Positions 16,865-25,728 of a stretch of DNA of 64,000 bases are shown piece after piece. The position numbers and the translations under genes are program-made. How positions within the stretch are numbered: the first letter of the stretch is position 1; every line of letters begins with the position of its first letter. Source of the DNA: Rhodoblastus sp963703385 (GTDB lineage Bacteria; Pseudomonadota; Alphaproteobacteria; Rhizobiales; Beijerinckiaceae); NCBI GenBank assembly GCA_963703385.1, contig OY969816.1, positions 3,906,001 to 3,970,000 of the forward strand, written 5' to 3'. The notes below the pieces were generated by a model. The model saw only the letters and a list, made by a program, of their open reading frames with translations. It was not told the DNA's origin and searched no databases.

Positions 16865-18096
16865 CCCGGCTCCGCCGCCAGCCGCACCCGCGCGCGGAGC
16901 TTTTCCGTTTCGCTCTTGAGCTGGCCGCAGGCCGCGAGAATGTCGCGGCCGCGCGGGGTGCGCACCGGACTGGCGTAGCCGGCGTTGAAAACGATGTCGG
17001 AGAATTTTTCGATTCGATCCCAATCCGAGCACTCATAAGGCGCGCCCGGCCAGGGATTGAAGGGAATGAGATTTATTTTTGCGGGAACGCCCTTGAGCAG
17101 CCGCACCAGTTCGCGCGCCTCGGCCGGGGAATCGTTGACGCCTTTCAGCATCACATATTCGAAGGTGATGCGCCGCGCATTGGAGGCGCCCGGATAGTCG
17201 CGGCAGGCCTGCAACAGCTCCTTGATCGGATATTTTTTGTTGAGCGGCACCAGCTTGTCGCGCAGGTCGTCGCGCACGGCGTGGAGCGAAATCGCCAGCG
17301 CCGCGCCGGATTCGGCGCCGAGCCTTTCGATCTGCGGCACGACTCCAGAGGTCGAAACCGTGATCCGGCGTTTTGACACCGAAAGCCCGTCGCCGTCGGA
17401 AAGAATGTCCACGGCGTCGCGGACATTCTCGAAATTATAAAGCGGCTCGCCCATGCCCATGAAGACGATGTTGGACACCGCGCGCACGCCCTCACCCGAG
17501 GGGATCAGGCCATTGTCGGGGGCGACCAGGCCGGGGAAATCGCCCAGCCTTTGCCGCGCCACGACGAGCTGGGCCACGATTTCCGCCGTGGTCAGATTGC
17601 GCGCCAGTTTTTGGGTTCCGGTGTGACAAAAAGTGCAGTTGAGGGTGCAGCCGACCTGGCTCGACACGCACAAGGTTCCGCGATCGGCCTCGGGAATATA
17701 GACGCATTCCACTTCCGCGCCCTTGTCGAGCCGATCGACCGGCGCCATGCGGATCAGCCATTTGCGCGTGCCATCAGTGGAAACCTGCTCCTCGACCACC
17801 TCGGGCCGCGCCAGCGAAAAATGCTGGTCCAGCGTCTGGCGCATGATTTTCGAGACATTGAGCATGGCGTCGAAATTTTGCGCGCCGTGAAAATAGATCC
17901 AGTGCCAGAGCTGAGACACGCGCATGCGGATTTCCCGCTCCGGCGTCCCGATCTCGCGCAAGGCGTCAGCAAGCCCCGCGCGGGTCAGGCCGGCGAGCGA
18001 GGGTTTTGCGGCCGCAACGGCGATATTTTCAGGCGCGGCTTGCGCTGCCAGGGTCATGGGTCTTTCAGCTTTTCGGGAAGGGTCAACGGGCTTCAT
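16861..18096 (-). CDS. rlmN: Dual-specificity 23S rRNA/tRNA adenine-C2 methyltransferase RlmN
   Basis: Radical-SAM enzyme making m2A2503 in 23S rRNA and m2A37 in some tRNAs. The 411-residue protein shows the N-terminal RlmN domain (RVSQLWHWIYFHGAQNFDAM), the 4Fe-4S motif CTLNCTFCHTG (~residues 146-153), GMGEPLYNFENV, STSGVVPQIERL, and the C-terminal catalytic cysteine in RGRDILAACGQL. The start at 18096 has GGGA upstream; a second in-frame ATG would remove 13 residues. No operon partner: the neighbours on both sides are divergent or convergent. Confidence 0.96.
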   Translation of the reverse strand: MKPVDPSRKAERPMTLAAQAAPENIAVAAAKPSLAGLTRAGLADALREIGTPEREIRMRVSQLWHWIYFHGAQNFDAMLNVSKIMRQTLDQHFSLARPEVVEEQVSTDGTRKWLIRMAPVDRLDKGAEVECVYIPEADRGTLCVSSQVGCTLNCTFCHTGTQKLARNLTTAEIVAQLVVARQRLGDFPGLVAPDNGLIPSGEGVRAVSNIVFMGMGEPLYNFENVRDAVDILSDGDGLSVSKRRITVSTSGVVPQIERLGAESGAALAISLHAVRDDLRDKLVPLNKKYPIKELLQACRDYPGASNARRITFEYVMLKGVNDSPAEARELVRLLKGVPAKINLIPFNPWPGAPYECSDWDRIEKFSDIVFNAGYASPVRTPRGRDILAACGQLKSETEKLRARVRLAAEPG

Positions 18097-18249
18097 AGCA
18101 CGGATCCCGCGCTGGGAAAACGGTTCGCCTCATCTTGTTCTGCTCGTCGCGGGACTGCCGTGCCAAAATTATTCCTGTGCGATCCGCGGCCGAATTCGGG
18201 CTCGGGACTGGAACGAACAACGACCGAACGATGTTTCCTCGACGACCTG

Positions 18250-18271
18250 GCGCGCGGGGGCCCCCGCGCGC
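18250..18271. repeat. Perfect 22-bp GC palindrome upstream of the UPF0182 gene
   Basis: Two 11-base arms, GCGCGCGGGGG and CCCCCGCGCGC, meet with no loop, ending 39 bases before the GTG start of the next gene. As RNA it could not form a loop-less hairpin of full length, but it could extrude as DNA or bind a dimeric protein. Confidence 0.6.
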
Positions 18272-18310
18272 GCAGGCGGGGCGGGCGACGCGCCTTAAAG
18301 GACGAACATC

Positions 18311-21142
18311 GTGCGATATCCATTGCGATCGATGGTGATAGCGGCGGTCCTGTTCATCGCGGCGCTGGACACAATTCCAGACTATGTCGTGAACTGGCTG
18401 TGGATGCGGCAACTCGGTTACGGGAACATTTTCTGGACGATTTTCTCCGTTGGTTGGGCGATGTTTGCCGCCGCCTTTGCGGTCGCCTTTCTTTTCCTGT
18501 GGCTCAACCTGCGTTACGCGATCTGGTCCGACATCTTCGGCGCCGCCCGGGGGCAGCGGCGAACGCCTTACGTCTGGGCGCGAAACAGCCTGATCAGGTT
18601 CACCGCGACGCCATTCGCGCCCAGGCTCGCGAGAGTGGATGTCATCCTGGCGTGCGCGGTCGTCGCCTGGTTTTTCGGCGGCGCCTTCCATTCGGATTGG
18701 GACAGCTATATTCGCTTCCGTTACGGCGGCGCCTTTGGCGTGTCGGACCCGCTGTTCGGGGTCGACGTCGGATTTTATCTGTTCCGCCTGCCGTTTTACG
18801 AATTGTTGCAGGATAGCCTGACGGTCCTGTTTGTGGTGGCGCTCGCGCTGGCGGCGACGGCCTATCTGTTGTTTGACGACGTTCCGGGGACAGAATTCGG
18901 GCGAGGCGAGCCAAGTCGCAAGGCCTTGCAACATCTGTCCATCCTCGCGGCGCTTCTGGTCGCCAATCTGGGGTGGGGATTTTACCTTGATCGCTTCGAA
19001 CTGCTCTACGGCAATCAAGGTGTCGTTTATGGCGCTGGCTACGCGGCTGTTCATGTGACGCTCTGGGCGCTTTGGGTCATGGTCGCGGCTTCGGCGGCGG
19101 CTAGCGTTCTGCTGGCGCTGCATTCATTCCGCCCCAATCTGAAAATGGCGGCTGCGGGCGCCGGCGCCTATGTGGCGCTATGGTTCATCGGCGTGACGCT
19201 GGTCCCGTTCTTTGTGCAGAAATTCGTGGTCCAGCCGAATGAACTCGGGCTCGAGACGCCTTATCTGAAAAACTATATCGATTTTTCGCGGGCGGCCTAC
19301 GGGCTGGACGCCATCCAGGAGACCTCCTATCCGGCGACGGCTAGTCTGACGCAGCAAACGATCGCGCGAAACCAGGACACCATCCAGAACATTCGCCTTT
19401 GGGACGCGCGCCCCCTGCTGCAAACCTACCAGCAGACCCAGGCGATACGGCTCTACTACCAGTTCTACAATGTCGATACCGACCGTTATCACCTGGCGGA
19501 CGGCTATCACCAGGTCATGTTGTCGAGCCGTGAGCTTTCGCGGAACCTCCCGCAGAAAGCGCGGACCTGGGTCAACCAATATTTGCAGTTCACCCACGGC
19601 TACGGCGTGGTGATGAATTTCGTCTCGAAGACCGCCGGGGATGGCTTTCCGCAATATTTGATCGAGAACGTTCCGCCGCGATCGGACTACGGCCTGACCA
19701 TAAGCCAGCCGGCGATCTATTATGGAGAATCGGCGACGGGATATCGGATTGTCGCGACCGGCATCAAGGAATTCGACTACCCGAAGGGCAATGACAACGT
19801 CTACACCAGCTATGCTGGAAAAGGCGGCGTCCCGCTGGACAGCGATTGGAAACGGCTGCTGTTCTCCTGGTTCGAGGGTGACGTCAACATGCTTCTGACC
19901 TCTTACCTCACGCCCGCCAGCCGCATCCAGATTCATCGAAACGTTCGCGAGCGGGTGGCGCGGATCGCCCCCTTCCTGCAACTCGACGACGATCCCTACG
20001 CCGTGCTGAGCGGGGGCAGGCTCTACTGGATCCAGGACGCCTATACGACGTCGGACCATTATCCCTATGCCAATCCGGAGCACGCCTGGGCCGAGGCGGC
20101 GCCTTTCGACGTCGGTTCGGATGAGGGTTTCAACACTGGCTTGCGCGTCCTTGCGCCACGGGGAGCCACAGCATTTTCGCGGGCCGCCTTCGATGGCCTC
20201 AACTACATTCGAAACTCAGTGAAAGTTATTGTCGACATGTATGACGGGACCGTGCGCTTCTATGTCATGGACCCAAAGGATCCGATCCTGGCCGCCTATC
20301 GAAAAACCTTTCCCGGCGTGTTCAGCGATCTCGGCGCGCTCTCTCCCGATCTGAGGCGGCACCTGCGCTATCCGGAGGATCTGTTTTCGATCCAGGCCGA
20401 CCAATATCGAACCTTCCACATGACCGACCCGCAGGTTTTCTATAATCGCGAGGACCTTTGGGCGTCGCCGATCGAGACTTACGGCGGCGAGACCCAGCAG
20501 ATGGAGCCCTATTACATCCTGACGAAGCTGCCAGGCAGCAGCCAGCTCGAATATATGCTCATGACGCCGTTCACGCCGAACCATCGCGACAACATGATCT
20601 CGTGGTTGGCCGCAAGATCCGATTTCCCCGCATACGGCCGAATCATCTGCTACCAGCTTCCGAAGGAAAAACTGGTCTTTGGCCCGAACCAGATCGAGGC
20701 GATGATCAATCAGGAGCCGACGATTTCAGCGCAACTCACCCTTTGGAATCAAAACGGGTCGCGTGTGATCCGCGGCAAGCAGGTCGTGACGCCGATCGGC
20801 AATTCATTTCTTTACGTCACGCCGCTTTACCTGCTGGCCGAAGGCGCCAATATTCCCCAGCTCAAGCGGGTCATCGCGGTGGCCGGCGACAAGGTCGCGA
20901 TGGAGCCGACGCTGGACGAGACGCTCGCCGCCCTGTTCGGGGCGCCCCAATCGCCGGTCGGCGCGGCGGCGGCGGCGCAACCGCCGACGAACCAGCCGCC
21001 GGTCGCCGCGGCGCCGGAATTCGCCGATGCGAAGAAGGCGTTCGATGACGCGCAAGAGGCGCTCAAGCGAGGAGACTGGATCGCATTCGGCAAGGCGATG
21101 GACGCCCTGAAGGGCCAGCTGGATTCGCCATCCATCCGGTAG
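18311..21142 (+). CDS. UPF0182 family large membrane protein
   Basis: A 943-residue protein of the UPF0182 family, function unknown. The N-terminal third holds about seven TM segments, starting with VIAAVLFIAALDTIPDYVV and including DPLFGVDVGFYLFRLPFYELLQDSL, a family-typical stretch. The rest is a large extracytoplasmic domain with NIRLWDARPLLQTYQQTQ, YYQFYNVDTDRY and FSWFEGDVNMLLTSYL, and a Pro/Ala-rich linker near residue 885 followed by a short helical tail. GTG start preceded by AAAGGA at good spacing. Best known from Actinobacteria and Cyanobacteria, so lateral gain is possible, though I cannot measure it. Stands alone. Confidence 0.88.
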   Translation: MRYPLRSMVIAAVLFIAALDTIPDYVVNWLWMRQLGYGNIFWTIFSVGWAMFAAAFAVAFLFLWLNLRYAIWSDIFGAARGQRRTPYVWARNSLIRFTATPFAPRLARVDVILACAVVAWFFGGAFHSDWDSYIRFRYGGAFGVSDPLFGVDVGFYLFRLPFYELLQDSLTVLFVVALALAATAYLLFDDVPGTEFGRGEPSRKALQHLSILAALLVANLGWGFYLDRFELLYGNQGVVYGAGYAAVHVTLWALWVMVAASAAASVLLALHSFRPNLKMAAAGAGAYVALWFIGVTLVPFFVQKFVVQPNELGLETPYLKNYIDFSRAAYGLDAIQETSYPATASLTQQTIARNQDTIQNIRLWDARPLLQTYQQTQAIRLYYQFYNVDTDRYHLADGYHQVMLSSRELSRNLPQKARTWVNQYLQFTHGYGVVMNFVSKTAGDGFPQYLIENVPPRSDYGLTISQPAIYYGESATGYRIVATGIKEFDYPKGNDNVYTSYAGKGGVPLDSDWKRLLFSWFEGDVNMLLTSYLTPASRIQIHRNVRERVARIAPFLQLDDDPYAVLSGGRLYWIQDAYTTSDHYPYANPEHAWAEAAPFDVGSDEGFNTGLRVLAPRGATAFSRAAFDGLNYIRNSVKVIVDMYDGTVRFYVMDPKDPILAAYRKTFPGVFSDLGALSPDLRRHLRYPEDLFSIQADQYRTFHMTDPQVFYNREDLWASPIETYGGETQQMEPYYILTKLPGSSQLEYMLMTPFTPNHRDNMISWLAARSDFPAYGRIICYQLPKEKLVFGPNQIEAMINQEPTISAQLTLWNQNGSRVIRGKQVVTPIGNSFLYVTPLYLLAEGANIPQLKRVIAVAGDKVAMEPTLDETLAALFGAPQSPVGAAAAAQPPTNQPPVAAAPEFADAKKAFDDAQEALKRGDWIAFGKAMDALKGQLDSPSIR

Positions 21143-21421
21143 GCTTTTGCATTCGCGGGGAATGCTGATGCGAATTTCATCAAGGCGGAGTGAAAAGCCG
21201 TCGGCGGTCAGGCGACAGAAATTCGCGCGTCATGGCAAGCCGATGATCTCCACCTGCGCTGTCCCGCGAGGACGGCGCAAACTATGGAACGCCGACCTGG
21301 ATCTGGCCTGTCGCCGTTGACGGCGTGCTGCATGCGCGCGCAGACGGCGAGGATCGTTCGCCTGGGTTGATGACCGCGCCTTTCTTGGAATTCCGGTCTT
21401 TCATCAATTGGAGAGCTGAAC

Positions 21422-22414
21422 ATGCAGAAACGCAAACTTGGCAATGGCGGCCTCGAAGTCTCCGCTCTCGCGCTCGGCTGCATGGGCTACGGCAAATCGC
21501 GTGAAATCGAAGATCGCGCCGACATGATCACGCTTATTCGTCAGGCGGTCGAGCGCGGAGTCGATTTTTTCGACACCGCCGAAGTTTATGGCCCATGGAC
21601 CAATGAGGAGATGGTCGGCGAGGCGCTGGCGCCTGTGCGGGATCGGGTGAAGATCGCCACCAAATTCGGCTGGAACATCGATCAGAGAACCGGCGACCAT
21701 CTTGGCGGCGTCAATAGCCGCCCGGAACAGATCGGGAGCGCTGTCGAGGGCAGCCTGCGCCGGCTCAAGATCGAGACGATCGATCTTCTCTATCAGCATC
21801 GCGTTGATCCCAAAGTGCCGATGGAAGATGTCGCCGGCGCGGTGAAGGGGCTGATCCAGCAGGGAAAGGTCCGCTATTTCGGGCTGTCGGAAGCCGGCGC
21901 GAAATCAATTCGGCGCGCCCATGCCGTTCATCCTGTCACGGCGCTCCAGAGCGAATATTCTCTCTGGACGCGTGAACCGGAGGCCGAAATCATTCCCACG
22001 CTCGAAGAACTCGGCATCGGCCTTGTGCCCTTCAGCCCCTTGGGCAGAGGATTCCTGACCGGCAAGATCGACGCCAGCGCGACGTTCAACAGCAATGACA
22101 TCCGCGGCCAGATCCCTCGCTTCGCGCCTGAAGCCCGGAAGATCAACCAGGCGCTGGTCGATCTCCTGCGCCGGGTCGGCGCGCGGCATGGGGCGACCCC
22201 GGCGCAGATCGCACTGGCCTGGCTGCTGGCGCGAAAGCCTTGGATCGTTCCTCTTTTCGGGACGCGAAAGCTCGATCGGCTCGACGAGAATCTGGGCGCG
22301 ATCCATGTCTCTCTCACAGACCAAGATTTGAGCGAGATCGAGTCGGTCGCCGGCGCGATAAAGGTCGAAGGCGATCGTTATCCGCCACAGCATTTGAAAC
22401 TGACCGGCCTTTGA
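21422..22414 (+). CDS. Aldo/keto reductase (AKR13-like)
   Basis: A 330-residue NADPH-dependent oxidoreductase of TIM-barrel fold. Seen: LGCMGYGKSREIEDRADM, the catalytic Asp/Tyr in DFFDTAEVYGPWTNEEMVGEAL, Lys in KIATKFGWN, His in DLLYQHRVD, and the cofactor segment VPLFGTRKLDRLDENLGA. The length and the KFGW/YQHR pattern fit the AKR13 group acting on small aldehydes and methylglyoxal; the true substrate is unknown. GAGAGCTGAAC provides a ribosome site. The upstream 279 bp shows nothing I recognise; downstream lies the 46-bp tandem repeat. Confidence 0.93.
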   Translation: MQKRKLGNGGLEVSALALGCMGYGKSREIEDRADMITLIRQAVERGVDFFDTAEVYGPWTNEEMVGEALAPVRDRVKIATKFGWNIDQRTGDHLGGVNSRPEQIGSAVEGSLRRLKIETIDLLYQHRVDPKVPMEDVAGAVKGLIQQGKVRYFGLSEAGAKSIRRAHAVHPVTALQSEYSLWTREPEAEIIPTLEELGIGLVPFSPLGRGFLTGKIDASATFNSNDIRGQIPRFAPEARKINQALVDLLRRVGARHGATPAQIALAWLLARKPWIVPLFGTRKLDRLDENLGAIHVSLTDQDLSEIESVAGAIKVEGDRYPPQHLKLTGL

Positions 22415-22530
22415 ACCGCTCTGCCTGTTCGGCGTGGGCGCCGGGGCGCCCGGGACTGCGCCGGCGACCCCGCGAAGGGCCACTTTGAGGTGATGAGCGA
22501 ATTGCTTGCCACGTGACGAACGGCCGCGTC

Positions 22531-22668
22531 GGGTAAAGTCTGTCGCCGCTTGCTCCGGCATGCGCCGACCGCTCGCGGGTAGAGTCTGTCACCGCTCGCT
22601 CCGGCATGCGCCGACCGCTCGCGGGTAGAGTCTGTCGCCGCTCGCTCCGGCATGCGCCGACCGCTCGC
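22531..22668. repeat. Three tandem copies of a 46-bp unit
   Basis: GGGTA/AGTCTGTC begins at 22531, 22577 and 22623, and a fourth GGGTA at 22669 starts a truncated copy. Copies differ at a few bases only. Each contains CTCCGGCATGCGCCGACCGC. The period is not a multiple of three, and no coding frame is preserved. It lies 3' of the aldo/keto reductase. No spacers, so not a CRISPR. Confidence 0.9.
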
Positions 22669-22757
22669 GGGTATGAGCGCGCGTTGAGTTCGCTGTCGGA
22701 ATGTCTGCTGAGTATGCGATAGCCGCCCGCGAAACTTTCATCGATGCGACCACAACA

Positions 22758-22807
22758 GCTCGATAAATATCGCGCCGCTTTGGCCAGCGGCGCGATATTT
22801 ATCGAGC
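22758..22807. repeat. Perfect inverted repeat, 22-bp arms, 6-base loop
   Basis: Left arm 22758-22779 and right arm 22786-22807 are exact reverse complements with TTGGCC between. The right arm belongs to the duplicated DTW-gene scrap (codons for MLDKYRA on the minus strand), so the left arm is an inverted copy of part of that scrap. The stem would be stable as RNA from either strand, but there is no T-run for a classical terminator. Confidence 0.85.
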
Positions 22808-22915
22808 ATGGCGGCAAAATCCTTCAGCAGGGCGGTCTCGATCTCCGGCCTTTTTTTCAGCCGCGCCAAAGCCAGCGCCGCCGCTTCCAGGGTCGAGAGC
22901 GCGTCACGTCGACTT
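22780..22915 (-). pseudogene. Partial duplicate of the DTW-domain gene (3' fragment)
   Basis: Minus-strand translation gives SRRDALSTLEAAALALARL then KKRPEIETALLKDFAAMLDKYRA, matching the C-terminal part of the intact DTW protein at 26433-27155 (RREALSTLEAAALALSRL..NRPEIESALLKDFAAMLDKYRA) with few changes. Only ~45 codons are present, without start, zinc motif or active site. It sits about 45 bp after the stop of the TauE/SafE gene and runs into the perfect inverted repeat. A dead partial duplication, about 3.8 kb from its parent. Confidence 0.85.
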
Positions 22916-22959
22916 TTCGCGCGCGTTGCAATGACCTTCGCCGGCCTTCGGGAACGCCG

Positions 22960-23748
22960 TCACATCGCCAGCCTGGCTCCGGCCACAACGAGAGTGAGAG
23001 CGAGAAGCGCGCGCAGGACGCGATCCGGCGCGCGGGCGGCGAAATGGCTGGCGACGATGATTCCTGGAATGGAGCCAAGCAGCAGCGAAACCAGCATGGA
23101 CCAGTCGACCGAGCCGATCATCCAATGGCCGGCGCCGGCGATCAGGGTCAACGGAACGGCGTGAGCGATGTCGGAACCGACGATGCGCAAGGTGGGCATG
23201 CGCGGATAGAGCATCAGCAGGGCGGTGACGCCAATCGCCCCGGCCCCGACCGAAGACATCGTGACGACAACGCCGAGCGCGGTGCCGAGAATCACGGTCA
23301 AAAAGCCGATCCGGGCGTCCGGCAAGCTTTGGAAAAAGGGTTGGGCCCTGGCTGCCAGCCATGGCCGGAAAACCAGGGTCGCCGCCGTAAACAGGAGCGC
23401 ATAACCGAGGATAACGGAAATCGCATTGTTCGATCGCGACGACAGGACGCCGAAATGTGAAAGGGCCGCGAGGGTCATCAGCGACGCCGGCGCGGAGCCG
23501 GACGCCAGCCGCCGCACCACTTTCCAGTCGATCGAGCCGCGGGCGTGATGGACGGCCGAGCCGCTGAACTTGGTGATCCCGGCATAGAGCAGGTCCGTGC
23601 CAACCGCGACCGCCGGGTGGACGCCGAACATCAGCACCAGCAAGGGCGTCATCAGCGAGCCGCCGCCTACGCCCGTCAGCCCCACCAGCGATCCGACGAT
23701 CAAACCGGCGAAGGTAAAGGGGAACTGAATGAAATGCGCGCTCTGCAT
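22960..23748 (-). CDS. TauE/SafE (TSUP) family membrane exporter
   Basis: A 262-residue inner-membrane protein with about eight TM segments in two repeated halves: FAGLIVGSLVGLTGVGGGSLMTPLLVLMFGVHPAVAVGTDLL and TMSSVGAGAIGVTALLMLYP. The GVGGGSLMTP motif is the TSUP signature. Family members export sulfite, sulfoacetate or take up other sulfur anions. Its neighbour upstream on the same strand is a porin, and beyond that a divergent Rrf2 regulator, so a sulfur-anion role is plausible but inferred. The 174 bp before the ATG contains an AT-rich motif shared with the porin promoter region. Confidence 0.9.
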   Translation of the reverse strand: MQSAHFIQFPFTFAGLIVGSLVGLTGVGGGSLMTPLLVLMFGVHPAVAVGTDLLYAGITKFSGSAVHHARGSIDWKVVRRLASGSAPASLMTLAALSHFGVLSSRSNNAISVILGYALLFTAATLVFRPWLAARAQPFFQSLPDARIGFLTVILGTALGVVVTMSSVGAGAIGVTALLMLYPRMPTLRIVGSDIAHAVPLTLIAGAGHWMIGSVDWSMLVSLLLGSIPGIIVASHFAARAPDRVLRALLALTLVVAGARLAM

Positions 23749-23780
23749 CGTGGGCCGCCCTGAGTTGTCGATGGAGATTA

Positions 23781-23802
23781 TTAAATCGACAAATTAAATC
23801 AA
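23781..23802 (-). promoter_or_regulatory. Candidate operator upstream of TSUP gene
   Basis: An AT-rich 22-bp stretch, itself showing a repeated TTTAAT/ATTTAA, 33-54 bases before the start of the TSUP gene. It matches 13 of 22 positions with 25561-25582 in the porin/Rrf2 divergent region. In GC-rich DNA this makes it a candidate site for the neighbouring Rrf2 regulator. Could equally be just an AT-rich promoter. Confidence 0.3.
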
Positions 23803-23922
23803 CTATCCGTCCGAAGGGGTGGATGCTCTCCAATCCACGTTGGCGCAAAGGCGGAGCCAGGGTCGAGCCGGACTGTTCTGGCGGGCGCCGCCGTGGCGCC
23901 ACGATCGCGGGAGATCGCGGCT

Positions 23923-25461
23923 TCAAAACGCATAGCGGAGGCCAACCATGGGATCGAAGCTGCTGGCGTGAAGGAAGCCGTTCGCCATGCCTCCGGTCAC
24001 GCCGCTGTACATCACGCCCGCGTAAGCTTCAAAGCGCCTGTTGAAATGATATTCGCCGACGAAGCCGATCGCGTCCTCGGTTCCGGAGCAGGTCGAGGCG
24101 TTGGCGATGAGTGTGGAGTTATAAGCCGTGGCGCAGGCGAGCTTGCCATAACTGTTCTGCCATTCGTGATAATAGCCAATGCTAACGTCGAACTGACTAT
24201 TGTAAGCATATTTAAAGCCGGTCCATAGCAGTTGCAGGATCTTGTCGTGATATTCATAGGCAGTGTTGTTGACGACGCTCACGAGATAGCCGTTCGAGTC
24301 GACCGTAGGGGCCGCGATCGGGGCCTTGGGATCCGCATAGTCGATATGTTCGTAGCCGCCGAAGAACTTCAACTGATTGACGGTATATTTTGCCGACAAC
24401 AGCACGGCCCGGTTGTCGGAAACGGCGCCCGCGAGCGAGCCGACGGGCTCCACAAGGACCTGCGCGGCCGAAAGGGAAGACAATGCGACGGCGCCGCTGA
24501 CGTGGCTGTAGACGGCGTCGAACGATAAGTCCTGGTAATCGAAGCCGGCCGATAGCTGGTAAGCCGAACCATTGGTCGGGCTGGAGCCGGAGTCGGACTG
24601 GCCAAGCTTGTAAATGGCGCCAAACCGCGTCGGGCCGATGTGAACGAGATATTTGATCGAATGGTCGAAGCGGCTGTTCTTGGTGTCGCCGCTCGACAAC
24701 GCGCCCGAATAACCGAGCAGGGAGAAGGCCAGTGAGCCGCCGATCGGATCGTAAACGACGCGATCGTCGGTGGTTAAAGTGCGTTGGCGGCCGAAAGTGA
24801 GAAGCCCGTATGTCGGCGAAGACACGCCGACATAAGCAAAATCGTTGAAGGCCTGGCCCGCGCGCGCGGAATCGCCGTTCGCGCTTTGCGAGGCGGGCGC
24901 AACGCCATTGTTCTGGACCAGCGAGGCGGGGCCGTTCGCCAGCTGTCCCGAAGCCGAACTGAAATTCGTATCGACGGCCAACACGCCGGCGACGCCGGGC
25001 AGGATTTCCTCTTCGCTCTTTAATCCCACGCCCGAATAGCCCATCCCGCCCGGCGCGATGCTCCATATCGAACGACTGCTGTTCTTTGAAATGGCGTATT
25101 CGAGCCCTTGGGGATAGGCGCCATTGAATGGCGCGCCGGCGCTTTGCCATGCGACGCCGGCGTCGATGACGCCGAAAAGCGTTACGCCATGCCATGTGAC
25201 AGGGCCGTCGCCGGTCAAGACGTCGAGCGGCGCCGCGGACGTCGAAACGATGAATTCCTGGGCGGATGCGGGCTGTGGCGACGACGATCGGGCGACCGGC
25301 TCAACCTTGTGCCGGTGCGCCAGCTTTTCCAGGCGCTTGGCCAGCTTTTGGTTCTGCCGTTTCAGCGCCTCGGTCTGCTCGTGAAGCTGAGAAAGGTCGT
25401 CCGCTCGGGCGCCGCCGGTTGCGCAAAGGCTCAGGCCTGCGGCCAGGACGAGGAATTTCAT
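23923..25461 (-). CDS. Outer-membrane porin with N-terminal coiled coil
   Basis: A 512-residue trimeric general porin of the Gram-negative porin family. From ATG 25461 it begins with a signal peptide (KFLVLAAGLSLCATGGARA) and then a coiled coil (LHEQTEALKRQNQKLAKRLE) as in many alphaproteobacterial porins. The barrel starts at VTLFGVIDAGVAWQS; seen are SRSIWSIAPGGMGYSGVGLK, FNDFAYVGVSSPTYGLLTFGRQ, and the terminal aromatic in DPMVGLRYAF. An upstream in-frame ATG (25524) would put extra residues before the signal peptide, so 25461 is preferred. It lies between the TSUP gene and a divergent Rrf2 regulator. Substrate unknown. Confidence 0.9.
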   Translation of the reverse strand: MKFLVLAAGLSLCATGGARADDLSQLHEQTEALKRQNQKLAKRLEKLAHRHKVEPVARSSSPQPASAQEFIVSTSAAPLDVLTGDGPVTWHGVTLFGVIDAGVAWQSAGAPFNGAYPQGLEYAISKNSSRSIWSIAPGGMGYSGVGLKSEEEILPGVAGVLAVDTNFSSASGQLANGPASLVQNNGVAPASQSANGDSARAGQAFNDFAYVGVSSPTYGLLTFGRQRTLTTDDRVVYDPIGGSLAFSLLGYSGALSSGDTKNSRFDHSIKYLVHIGPTRFGAIYKLGQSDSGSSPTNGSAYQLSAGFDYQDLSFDAVYSHVSGAVALSSLSAAQVLVEPVGSLAGAVSDNRAVLLSAKYTVNQLKFFGGYEHIDYADPKAPIAAPTVDSNGYLVSVVNNTAYEYHDKILQLLWTGFKYAYNSQFDVSIGYYHEWQNSYGKLACATAYNSTLIANASTCSGTEDAIGFVGEYHFNRRFEAYAGVMYSGVTGGMANGFLHASSFDPMVGLRYAF

Positions 25462-25560
25462 TTGCAACAACGACCCTTTCGAACCGCGTGGGGCCGGCGC
25501 TTGCCCGTCCGGCGAGGACAGCACGGCGGAGCGCGTGTCGAGCGATGACTATAAAATATA

Positions 25561-25582
25561 GTTAGATGATCAATTTAGTCAA
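25561..25582. promoter_or_regulatory. Candidate operator in the porin/Rrf2 divergent promoter
   Basis: AT-rich stretch in the 267-bp gap between the porin and rrf2 genes, containing TGATCAATTTAGTCAA and flanked by TATAAAATATAG (25550-25561). It shares 13 of 22 positions with the motif at 23781-23802. Position between divergent genes suits autoregulation and co-control by the Rrf2 protein. Prediction only. Confidence 0.3.
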
Positions 25583-25728
25583 TAAAAAGAGAAGCCGCCA
25601 CCGGGCGCGCGGCTTTCGCATCGGCGCCCGAGACCAAGCCATTCAATGGTTTTTCGATCGTTTTGATGGGTTTTTGGGGAACGAAATGATAGTTTCGCGC
25701 AATCGGCGCGTGGGGTGGGAAGGGAGAT

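Noticed and set aside
22531..22668. CRISPR array
   Set aside because: Copies of the 46-bp unit are directly adjacent with no unique spacers and there are no cas genes in the window.
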